Source: Chara braunii (lineage: Eukaryota > Streptophyta > Charophyceae > Charales > Characeae). From it: a stretch of DNA of 42,202 nucleotides. The notes beneath the pieces are model-generated. The model worked only from the letters and a program-made list of their open reading frames with translations, made no database searches and was not told the DNA's origin. Below are positions 32,723 through 41,978 of the stretch, in pieces (within the stretch, counting starts at the first letter, position 1; every line of letters starts with the position of its first letter). Position numbers and translations under genes: made by a program. The stretch covers positions 135,491 through 177,692 of the forward strand of contig BFEA01000923.1 of assembly GCA_003427395.1 (NCBI GenBank). Reading direction: 5' to 3'.

Positions 32723-34040
32723 AGATCCGTTTCGGGGGTTATCTTGATAACGACCAGCTCCGCTTTTGTAGCTCGGTTACTCCAGACATGTGTCGGTCGG
32801 GCCAGGTCGATTGGTCGAGGGCGCTAGTAGAGGAGAACCGGAGTCGGAACTTACCTGTTGGCAGGGAGACCGGTCGCAGAGCGCCTGTTCGGGCGGACAT
32901 TTTACTCCGTACTGCTTTACCTTCATTGAGAAGAAGTGTGAGGCGGGCCATACTTTGGGTGCTTACTGGGTTGATCCACCATACGCCACTGAGTGAAGGA
33001 ATAACGGGTAGACTGTAAAGGAAGGTGTGTTGCCTGTTGGTCTGTGTGTTACCGATCCCTGACGGTCTGCGAGCAAAAGGGACCAGCGGGTTTGTAGAAC
33101 TTCCGCTGGTTAGAATGTAGTTCTTAGACAGCCAGCGGACGGAAGTAATGAGAGGCCAGCCGCAGGGGTAGAGACTTACTTGCTGATCGATGTGGCAGCG
33201 TCCATGAGTTAGTGGCATGTGTGAATGTGATTGCTGAGAAGCTGTTGCCAGTACTCGTGCTTGCGGATTACATGCGAACTGTGGCTGCTGTAGACTGTAC
33301 ATCGTTGCTGATTGACCACTGCCGGCCGCCGTTGTTGTGTCCGAAGGACTGTTGCGGGAACTTGTGTGGCCGCAGGCGGGCTGAAGAGAGGGGTTGAAGC
33401 TCAGGGAGGTGATCAGACCAGGAGGGTGGGGAGGGTTAGTGCAGCAGTCGAGGGGTCATCGAAAGTTTGACTTCAACGGGTTGACCCAGAAAAGTCGACC
33501 AAGTTGTTACTTTTTGGCCGCCATTGTGGGGCCCTCAGGCGAGTGAAGGCAACAAGGCCCTCTCCTGCGAGTCTAAGCGCACCCTTCTTGGATCTGAGAG
33601 TCTCAAACCCACCTCCATCTGCCCTTCTTACTCTAAGACTAGTCTGTTGGTTCTGAGAGGAAGGCGGCAGGCGGGATTGTAACCCGTAGGACCGCAGCAA
33701 GACTCTGTGGGGAGTCATCCCACCGATTGCGGGAGCTCTGACGGAACTCAGGAGGAGTTCTGGAGGCAGGGAACTGAAAGGTAATATTTGCTTTCCCTTA
33801 TAAACCCAGTATACCCCCTACCTATACACTCTTCTACGTATTGGTTGAACGCGCTGTATGCAACACTTACTTTGACTTTTAGACTGACTTTGAGGACACA
33901 AATCAGACTAACTAAAGGAATGTATGCATAATGGCAGTTTCAGTTCCTTTGATTGCCTAAAGCAGATTGTCACAAGGGGTTGCATCAGGGGGAAGGTTGA
34001 GAGGAAGGCAGTCTTGCTTGCGATTGAACGGATCTTATAG

Positions 34041-34877
34041 GGTCAGGCATTGTTTCTAAGATGAATGGTCTGACTGTTGTGTTTTGTTCTGTTTTCTGAA
34101 GGGTCGGGCATTGTCTCCATGGTGAATGACCTGGTTGTTGTGTTTATTTAGTTGTGCCAGACATTGTTTCTAAGATGAATGGCCTGGCTACTTACTTTGA
34201 GGGGTATTAATTGCCTGAGTTTTGAGGGTCAGACATTGTTTCTAAGATGAATGGTCTGGCCGCTGTTTACTTGGGTGGTTTCTGAACAGTCTCTGGGTCA
34301 GACCCAGGGTACTCTGTTTTTTTTTGTGTGCTGAAAAAGGGGGGAGCTGAGCATTGTTTTAAAGATGAATGGTTCATCTCTCCTTGATTGTTTTCTTCCG
34401 AGGGAGGATTCAGGGCCAGAGGACTAGACATTGTTTCTAAGATGAATGGTCTAAGTCTGAGGCCTTAGGACCATAATGAAAACAAAGGAATAAGATTCTC
34501 TATAATGTTGTATGTATATATATGTACTTATATGCAAACAAAGCTAGTCAGGCATTGTTTCTAAGATGAATGGCCTGACTATAGCCTTATCACGAGCGAA
34601 GAGAGTATAATCGAGAGCTATAATTGAAGGTAACTTGGGCAGGCTGAGCATTGTTTCTAAGATGAATGGCTCAGCCCTACGCCCTCTTTTTGAAGACTAA
34701 GGTGCAGAAAGGTATATATAACTTGGCTATTTAAACAGTTCAGGGCGACTAAGCATGGTTTCTAAGATGAATGGCTTAGTCACATGCCCAATGACGAGAA
34801 AAATAGTTGTGCAACCTGTTCGTGTATAACTAAGGCAGAGGGTTGACATTGTTTCTAAGATGAATGGACAGTCCCAA
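34041..34877. repeat. Array of ten hairpins with an invariant core and covarying stems
   Basis: The core CATTGTTTCTAAGATGAATG occurs with at most a few changes at 34048, 34109, 34162, 34234, 34352, 34429, 34553, 34649, 34754 and 34847 (20 bases each). CATT pairs with AATG around a 12-base loop. Outside the core the arms differ from copy to copy yet pair: GTCAG/CTGAC (1), GCCAG/CTGGC (3), GGTCAG/CTGGCC (4), AGTCAG/CTGACT (7), GGCTGA/TCAGCC (8), GACTAA/TTAGTC with an outer GGGC/GCCC (9), GACTAG/CTA-AGTC with an outer GGCC/GGCC (6). Copies 2, 5 and 10 pair partially. Spacing is 53-124 bases and the intervening sequences are unrelated. All copies have the same orientation. Confidence 0.88.
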
Positions 34878-35157
34878 TGCCCTATGTAAGCAGGGTATAA
34901 AGGGTTAAAACACTGAAAGACTATGAACTAATGTTTGCTAAGGCAACCTGGGGTTGGTGAGATTACTTACCTTTGTGGTTTGGCTTGCATGTGGCTGAGT
35001 GGCATCACTACCTAGTCTGAGTTTGAGTTGATAGGTAGTTGATGTAGTGGCTCGCCACGTGCTGGAACTATAAGAGTTAGATTCAATTTTTGCATTTTCT
35101 AAGATAGTTTTTTCTACTTAGTTCGATTTCTGCATCTATCTGAGATCTTTTCTTATA

Positions 35158-35490
35158 CTTGGGCTTGTATAAATCTTGGTAAGCCACCTTTCCTACGGGA
35201 AGCGCTGCCGATATTTCTGCAAATTCAAGGAGTTAGATAAATCTCTGACTTTTCAAAAGTTCAACTGTTTGAATTATATATGGCTTAGTAAAAATCTGGG
35301 AAGTCTCCCTTTCTAAAGGGGGTGCTGCCCAAATTTTTACTAATTCAGGGAGTTAGACAAAAGTTGGACTTTAGAAAGTCAAAGACTATTTCTGTTTTTA
35401 TATTCAGGCTTATATAAATTATGGAAAGGCAGTTTTCCTACGGGAAGTGCTGCCGAAATTACCTTATTTTAGAGGAGTTAGATTATATTA
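35158..35490. repeat. Three copies of a nested double hairpin
   Basis: Each unit has an inner hairpin (CTTTCC-TAC-GGGAAG at 35188-35202; CCCTT-TCTA-AAGGG at 35307-35320; TTTTCC-TAC-GGGAAG near 35433-35447), then the word GYGCTGCC. An outer stem is clearest in the middle copy: TAGTAAAAAT (35286-35295) pairs perfectly with ATTTTTACTA (35333-35342), and GGG pairs with CCC inside it. Each unit is followed by GGAGTTAGA. The inner stem changes sequence between copies while remaining paired. Confidence 0.75.
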
Positions 35491-36285
35491 TGACAGGTGA
35501 CGATTCTGGCGATCCACCCTGAGTAGGGGAGATTCTGTCATTAGTCTACCACTGCTTTGGGCACTGGCTTAGAGGTAGGCTTAGACTTAGTTGGCAGACA
35601 ACTTTGAGTGAGGATGTGCTATGAAGGTTCATCCCCCATATGCTGATGATTTAGCTTGGGCATTGACCTGTCTTATGGTACAGGTCTTTCTTGGACACTC
35701 GATTCAGGACTTGGACTACTCTCAGCTTGATCCTACGAGGATCATCTTCTGTTATCACTTATAACAGGTCGGTTGCCGATTCGTCGGTTTACGATTCAAC
35801 TCCAATCCACTCCTGCCACTCAACCTAAAGGCTTTAGCCTTGTGACTTGAACTGTTTTGTTGTGTTTTCACCCGGACTTTATTGAATGACCATCCAACAA
35901 AAGTACTGAGTATTTATTTAAGAGTTGCACGAGTGAGGCTTGTATGGCTGAAGCGAGGGGTATGATTGCGAGGAATGGTTGAAGTTGACCAACTTCTGGT
36001 TGAATCTTTGATGTGATTGCAGGTATGGTTGTGGTTGGGGCTCTCGACGTTATTGCCTGCGATTTCATACATATATGGCTGAGAGGGGCCTCACTGTGAC
36101 TGTGAGAAGTGATCGTCCTATATAATCAACCCTTACGTATTTATAAGTGCCCTGAGTATTTGAGAGGCCTACTGTGAGTGTGAATAAGGGTTAACTGGGT
36201 TATGTCTCGAGAGGGAAGGGAGACCCTTTTTACCCTTGCTTTTTAGAGTTCGTATGGTTGAACGTTGTAGTCCGTGGCAACCGTC

Positions 36286-36549
36286 AAAGTCAAACCCCTT
36301 GACTTTCGCCCAGGCCCGGAGTGGGACTCATCTCAAGGGCAGTAAGAAGCGACTGCCACCACAGGTATGGACCTGTGTACCACCCATTGCGCACAGGGTG
36401 CAGAAGAGGGTGTGTGGTCTTCAACCGCGTATGGCGGTTGTCCAGTGTCGAGAGATTAACCCTCAAGGCGTGTGTCAGCCGACACTTGAGTGTCGAATGC
36501 AACCCTCGAGATTAACGAGGACCGCGTGAGTATGGGTACTACATAGTAC
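36286..36549. repeat. Run of seven or more perfect stem-loops
   Basis: AAAGTCAA/TTGACTTT (36286-36306, loop ACCCC), GGCAGT/ACTGCC (36338-36357), ACAGGT/ACCTGT (36361-36376, loop ATGG), CAACCGC/GCGGTTG (36422-36440), GTGTC/GACAC (36472-36485), CGACACT/AGTGTCG (36480-36495, overlapping the previous one so the two exclude each other), CCTCG/CGAGG (36504-36520), GTACTA/TAGTAC (36536-36549). Loops are mostly 4-8 bases. Such density in about 260 bases suggests a folded RNA. Confidence 0.7.
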
Positions 36550-36806
36550 GCCATCACTGCGACCGCTTGCATACGCTTGCATTGCGAGTCGATATGAGTA
36601 GACCCTGCGTCCTCACAGCTTTATACTAAGTCTCGCGCGCGACGCCTATCCGACTTCCGCAGTGGAAAAGTTATGGGATGGTTACTAAGGGGCTAGGAGC
36701 GTTCTCGCGTTGTTTGTGTTGTGTCGTGTTGTAGGTGTGTGTGTGTGTGTGTTTTATTTTTGTGTTCGTAAAGTGGTGTGCGCGTGGTGTGTGGGATGCG
36801 TCCTAG

Positions 36807-36807
36807 N
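36807..36807. other. Single-N assembly join
   Basis: The sequences on the two sides do not overlap. Continuity between the hairpin-rich segment and the accessory gene fragment to its right therefore depends on scaffolding. Confidence 0.9.
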
Positions 36808-37055
36808 CAACCGACGACGAGCCGCGCTTGGGACTTCAGCCCCCCAAGATGTCGGTTCGCGTGCGGGTTCGATAGGCGTATTACCGCGCGTACCCCCTAT
36901 GCTACAGCGAACGAGAAACGCCCTCGGCTGATCCACCTCTGCGATTGCAACCGAGTAGCTTTCGTACTGTGGACTGGTAGCTCGGCGGGGATACGCCCAC
37001 CGAAGGGAGGTGACAGCTCCCGTAAGGTGGAGGTAAGTTGTGCCTCGCGTAGGCC

Positions 37056-38067
37056 CTATCCTGTCGTAGGGGCTCGCGAGAGGTATGGCTGGCGCACTCG
37101 GCCGGAGCGGCCTAAGGAAGCTCCATGTGTGTGTTCGTGACGTGGTTGGTCCAATTCCTGCATGACGCGGCCGAGAGGGTCCCGCGCTGCCACGTGCGGT
37201 GCCGGACCGATGCGCCCGACGACGCGCAAGGTGATGCTCTGCACTTTGACGGCCATGTCTTTCGCCGCCTTCAACTGCGACTCGTCGTCCATTTTGTGTT
37301 GTGGGATGCTTGAGTGAAGGAGGGTTATACTTCGACGGATGCCGGGAGTGGGGACTCCCCTAGCGATGACCAGCAAATACAACAATGCTTCATAATGTCG
37401 TCCACCCACAACTTCTTCTCAACTTTGATCCCATCACGTGCATTGCCCTTCCGCTCCCTGTTAACCAACAGCTCGTCGTCATCGCCATCCCATGACTCTT
37501 CACGGCCGCTGCACCCACCACCGTTCTTGAAGATCCTGCCACTGTACTGCCATGCGTGTCCACCAAGTTTTGTCGCTTTGGACCCCGGACGCTTCCTTGC
37601 ACCACCACATTTGCAACCCCTCCCGCCTCCGGAACTGTTTGGCCATGTGGTGTGGCTGGGGGTGATTGGATCCGTTCAGAATCTTTCCCCTCAGGCAGCG
37701 CAGTCACACGTGTCCTCTCATTGCTCCCCCCAACGAGCGACGTCTGCGGAGCTACCTTCACTTGGACCTCCCTCGCCACATGACCAGCGTCGACATCGAT
37801 GACGATATCAGCCTTGCGAACCCCCTCCCCGCCACGGGGTTGGGAAGCAGTCTGAGGTCGCGACTGATTAATTTGCAGCGCCCCTTGTGCATGCACTGAC
37901 GCTTGTCTGACGGCTTCCACTTCATTGCCTGACACGACGTCCTCGTCATCACCGGCGCCATCGAAATCCGTAACCCATTCGTCATCCCTCGTACCACTTC
38001 CCTTCGAAGGACCCTCTGCAAAAACCTTCTTGTATTTCACCACATGACATCCTTTCTTGATGGGCAT
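37056..38067 (-). pseudogene. Harbinger-associated accessory protein, N-terminal part, frameshifted
   Basis: The 5' frame starts at 38067 (MPIKKGCHVVKYKKVFAEGP) and contains an acidic DEWVTDFDGAGDDEDVVSGNE segment and a Gln/Pro/Gly-rich linker. Around 37520-37560 protein-like reading moves to another frame: WDGDDDELLVNRERKGNARD, IKVEKKLWVDD, to a stop at 37327-37325. A third frame (37310-37110) carries HKMDDESQLKAAKDMAVKVQ and LGRVMQELDQP. The order matches what would precede the accessory fragment at 30275-29417, about 6.8 kb away on the same strand. It may be the other half of that same gene, or a separate broken copy, because an N lies between them. No recognisable DNA-binding domain. Confidence 0.6.
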
Positions 38068-38340
38068 AGGTGTGTCCCCTTGATAGTTGTCCTTCTTCTT
38101 GCCGCGATTACCACCACGTTATGAAATGGTGAAGACGGCGACAACGATAACGGAAAGCGACAAGGGTGTCAACTGTGCGATGGGTTGTCCTGTGTAGGTG
38201 ACGTGCAATGATCGTGCTGATAAAGGCCCGTATCACGCAGCCGACCAATCGACAATACTAATCCGCGGGCGCACTAAACGTAGTGATGAAAAACGCGGGG
38301 ATGTGCATGAAATGTGGTTGTTCGATTCACGACGCTAGCA

Positions 38341-38575
38341 GTAGATGGCTGCCTTCGACGATGCACGCACTTTAGAGGTGTTGTCGTAGAAGACGCGAAC
38401 GGTAGATGACTGCCTTCGACGATGCGTGGTACACGGCTGCCTTCAACGTCCCGGTTCGACTGCAGAGGTGTCGCCGTAGAAGACGAGTCACATGAGATGC
38501 GTGGACTTCAGAGGTGTTGCCGTAGAAGACGCAGGCTTAAGAGGTGTCGTCGTGGAAAACCCGGACAATAGACGG
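38341..38575. repeat. Imperfect repeats upstream of the accessory gene
   Basis: AGAGGTGTYGYCGTAGAAGAC occurs four times (about 38375, 38465, 38510, 38541), and GTAGATGRCTGCCTTCGACG or a near match three times, in the 270-510 bases 5' of the minus-strand accessory start. Subterminal repeats near a transposon end or promoter repeats are both possible. Confidence 0.75.
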
Positions 38576-39400
38576 GCGGCAGCATGATGCGCGAACTTGT
38601 TCATGCAGATGGCAAAAGATACGCTTGTGGGCGATGGAGCGCGACTCGTTGCGAATGATTTGCGGACGCCAGTTTGTTGGCGGCGGCCAGGCAACACGAC
38701 ATGTGTGCACGGAGGGACGACGAATGACACAGCGACAATGTTGCACGGCGCCAACCTCAACGATGGTAGGCGAGTAAGCGTGGTGGACATTGATGTCTGG
38801 AGAGGGCGATGTGCACGTGACGGCAGACGAGGGGGAGGTCTATGCCCGCTAGAGTGGACGATCTCCGCGAGGCGCTGCATATAGCTCTGATGTGGGGCGG
38901 TGAGTGATTACGACACGTGTGAGCACCGCCCCTCCATTTCCTTGGGCGTACATCGACAGGTGATAGCGACACGTCTGCCGCGAGTGTTTTGCAGTAGGCC
39001 CTGGCCGTCCACCCACAAGTATGCACGGACATCGCAGACCCCGATTGTTGCCTAATCTACCATCGTCCACTTTCGAATCCGTTCGTTATTGTGGAAGACA
39101 AATGGACCCCGCGAGGTGGCCTCGCAAGTGGCATCGACGCCCAGCCCACCACACCCCGCACTGGCCGCACCCCGCGCATGTGCCAACAACAACAACCCAA
39201 CCCACCGTGTCCCCACAAAAAGAGGGCATGTACCCGCACACACCCTCCACACCCACCCCAAAAACACTCACATACATAGAACAACCATCCAAGAGGTTTG
39301 GCCCCCCAACCAACCCCGCAGCAAGGCACCCCCCCTGCCGCCCTTTTTCCTCCATGTCTCCATCTCTCCCAGTGGCCCCATCGCCTTGGACCGTATGCTT

Positions 39401-39402
<2 letters not shown>
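38576..39402. other. No gene recognised
   Basis: Overlapping ORFs on both strands have no recognisable domain. The plus strand from 39120 is C/A-rich, and its Pro-rich translations reflect composition. Confidence 0.5.

Positions 39403-39462
<60 letters not shown>
39403..39462. repeat. (GT)30 microsatellite
   Basis: A pure GT run of 60 bases. Confidence 0.98.
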
Positions 39463-39467
<5 letters not shown>

Positions 39468-40059
39468 CATAAAATAAACCATAGCAACCCGAATATACGA
39501 GAATCTCTTCAGAGCTCCACTCACTTGTAGATCATCCACTTCGTGTTGCTCGTGTATCATACTGACAGATGCCATACCAACGTAACATGTAAGCATTCAC
39601 ATATGTACAACAACCAAGAACTAGCGAGAGGGGTAGGAGGGAAGAGAGAGGAGGAGTGGGGAGCTCTTGATGGCGAAGCCATCAAAAGTTGGTGCAATGA
39701 CCAACCAGGGAGGGGTGGCGCAGCCCCTGAAGCGCTTTTCCCTGCTTGCGCCCATACGGCTCATCAAAGGGTGATAGTCCTTTGACTTCTGGTGGGGGGT
39801 GAGAGAAGGGTAGGGAGAGCAAAGCATATGGGAGGACATCAATGTAGTTAGGAACTCACCATGTGCTCGTTGATGTCAGCATCAATGTTGTGCTCGTCCA
39901 TGGCGGCCATGCTACTCGTCGTCGAGTAGGTAGCACGAACCCAGCTAGCAATCGCAGTATCACAGCAGGAAAATTTTGTATTTGTCGATCGTCGTCTCAC
40001 CGACTGTTAATCGTAGTACCAAGAGAGTAGGTACGTGGTAACAATCTGAAGAGATAGTG

Positions 40060-41102
40060 GTTGAGGCCTTAGGGGTGTGTATAGTTATGGGGAGACGATC
40101 CCGTAGTATACAGCCAACGAAGGTGTGAAGTAGAAGGAAGAGGATAGTCGTACCAACAATCGGATCATCCTCATTGCTCGTGAGGATAGTGAGGATCCCA
40201 TTGGAGTGTGGGTTTCATAAGTAGTGGTGAGAGAAGGGTAGTGGAGGGGTGGGTGGGTAGTGGGGGAGTGTTGGAGATAGGTAAACTTGAGGGTGGTGAG
40301 GGTTCCAGAATGTGCATGTGGGGGACGCAATCGGGGGGCAAGGAAGAGTGGGTAGTTTGCGTGGTGTAGCGGGGTTTTGTAATTGTACAGGAGCCATGGT
40401 GGTAATGGATGTACGGGCAATTGGATTGTAAGTTGTGGGTTGGGGGATGGTGAGGTCAGTACCAATGCGGGGGATGTTGCAAGTGACAAACAAGCTTCTG
40501 GGTGGGGGAGGGGGGTTGCACAGGGAAGTGACGGTTGGTGTTAGTGGGGATTGCAACGCATTTTGGTTGCATGTGGGTTCATGGATGGCAATCGTTTTTG
40601 GCGGGGATAAGTGGGGAGGGACTGGGCAGCTATGGCGGGCAGGGGGGGGTTGTTGGTATGAATGAGGGAGACGGAGGTGCACGAGGGTGGTGTTGCGTTG
40701 TTCTGTTTTTTTTTTTGTGCCGTTTTTTTTTGCCGGGTTGTTTTGTCTGAAGGGAATGTGTGTCACGAGACGTTTTTTATTTTATTTGTAGTATTTTTTG
40801 TTTCCATGTGAATTTTTTTTTTCGCGGGCGTCAGCAGTAGTGGGCTGGGGGCTATGGGGTTGGGTGTCACCCGGTAATAGAGTTGCGTTGTTGTTCCTAT
40901 GGGGTTGCATTGATGGGGTGTCCGTGGCCAGGATTTGGGATCGGGTGTATGTGCCCTAGGGAGGGGGGGGGGTAGCTGCTTGTGCGCGCATGGCTGTGGT
41001 TGGTTGTGTTTTGTTGGTTTGCGCCACCTTTTTTCGGGAGGGATTTTGGGGGGTGGTGCCGTTTGGCGTGGTGGTGCATTTAGTTGTTGTCAGTTAGTGT
41101 GT

Positions 41103-41140
<38 letters not shown>

Positions 41141-41540
41141 ATTATTAAAAAAAGTTGGTATAGTATTGGGGGGTATAGATAGGTTCATAATTTATTTAAT
41201 CCTGTGTGATCGTTTTTGGGGTTTATATAAAAGTGGGAAAAAAAAGAAAAAAAACAAAAAAAAGGGAAGTTCGGGGAGAATCTTGGGTTTTATTGAGGGG
41301 GGAGGGGGGGTATTTGGATAGGTGAGTGTGTAGCAGTGGTTTACGGGATAGTTCTATTTTGGTGGAGGGGGGAAAGAGAGAGTGATGTGCGTGTAAGATC
41401 ACTTGTTCAGGGGTTTTATAAATTGCGGTCTGGGGTTAAAGGGGGGTGAGTCTCTTGGGTTCGTGGGCGGGGTACTAGTGCCTTGTCTGGAGTTGGATGT
41501 GTGTATCTTGTGCTTATGCATTCGTTGATATTATTGTTCC
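40060..41540. other. Strongly G/T-biased stretch
   Basis: The plus strand is almost depleted of C over about 1.5 kb, with many GGGG and TTTT runs. The long minus-strand ORF at 40215-40766 (Pro/Thr/His-rich) is produced by this bias. No domain is visible. Confidence 0.7.
41108..41147. repeat. (AT)n(ATT)n microsatellite
   Basis: An alternating AT run followed by a short ATT run. Confidence 0.95.
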
Positions 41541-41643
41541 TAGGTGTTCGCATATATATATATATATGCATATGTATGTGTTTGCTGCCTTGTTATAGTA
41601 GGTGTGTTTTGCATGCATGGGTGTGTGTGTGTGCGAGCGCTTG

Positions 41644-41646
<3 letters not shown>

Positions 41647-41730
<84 letters not shown>
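41647..41730. repeat. (GT)42 microsatellite
   Basis: A pure GT run. Confidence 0.98.
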
Positions 41731-41732
<2 letters not shown>

Positions 41733-41818
41733 GTGCGTTGTATATTCATGAGTATGTGTATGTGTGTGTGGGTGTGTTTGTGTTGGTACGTGTTGGTGCG
41801 GGTGATGGTGTACATGTG

Positions 41819-41826
<8 letters not shown>

Positions 41827-41875
<49 letters not shown>
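41827..41875. repeat. (GT)n microsatellite
   Basis: A pure GT run of about 49 bases, 96 bases after the preceding one. Confidence 0.98.
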
Positions 41876-41878
<3 letters not shown>

Positions 41879-41978
41879 ACCCTCATTCCCGCATTATGGA
41901 GGCAGTGAGGGGGAACAGGTACCGATAGTGGACTTGTTCCCCTCACGGGCTTGGGTCCTCCATCCACACCAGCCATAG

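Larger units (their letters stand above)
30285..37055. other. ~6.8-kb hairpin-rich non-coding segment of unknown identity
   Basis: No ORF over 100 codons has protein-like content. The left boundary is the palindrome at 30273-30291 (AATACCCT, then TACAAGGGTAT), and the right boundary is not defined. The segment holds at least three families of repeated hairpins with conserved loops and varying but complementary stems (listed separately), plus many single perfect stem-loops such as 31388-31412 (10-bp arms GAAGGCCTAT/ATAGGgCCTTC), 33082-33110 (ACCAGCGG/CCGCTGGT), 33701-33716 (GACTC/GAGTC) and 33744-33760 (GAACTC/GAGTTC). I recognise no rRNA, group I or II intron, RNase P, SRP or telomerase signature. 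A single N at 36807 marks an assembly join within it. Confidence 0.6.

Noticed and set aside
33473-33718. 81-codon minus-strand ORF in the hairpin-rich segment
   Set aside because: Short, no motif, and it overlaps several perfect stem-loops. Structure explains the sequence better than coding does.
34041-34877. CRISPR-like array (repeats with unique spacers)
   Set aside because: Spacing is irregular (53-124 bases), the repeat's outer arms vary while staying complementary, the genome is eukaryotic and there are no cas genes.
34041-34877. Hammerhead ribozyme or integron attC array
   Set aside because: The CUGANGA and GAAA hammerhead core is missing. No integrase or gene cassettes accompany the copies, and the conserved part is the loop and not the attC-type ends.
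33000-36700. Ribosomal RNA, group I or II intron, or organellar DNA
   Set aside because: None of the universally conserved rRNA words, group I core elements or group II domain V sequence could be found by eye, and the composition is not organelle-like.
40215-40766. 183-codon Pro/Thr/His-rich minus-strand ORF
   Set aside because: Explained by the G/T bias of the plus strand, which removes stop codons on the other strand.
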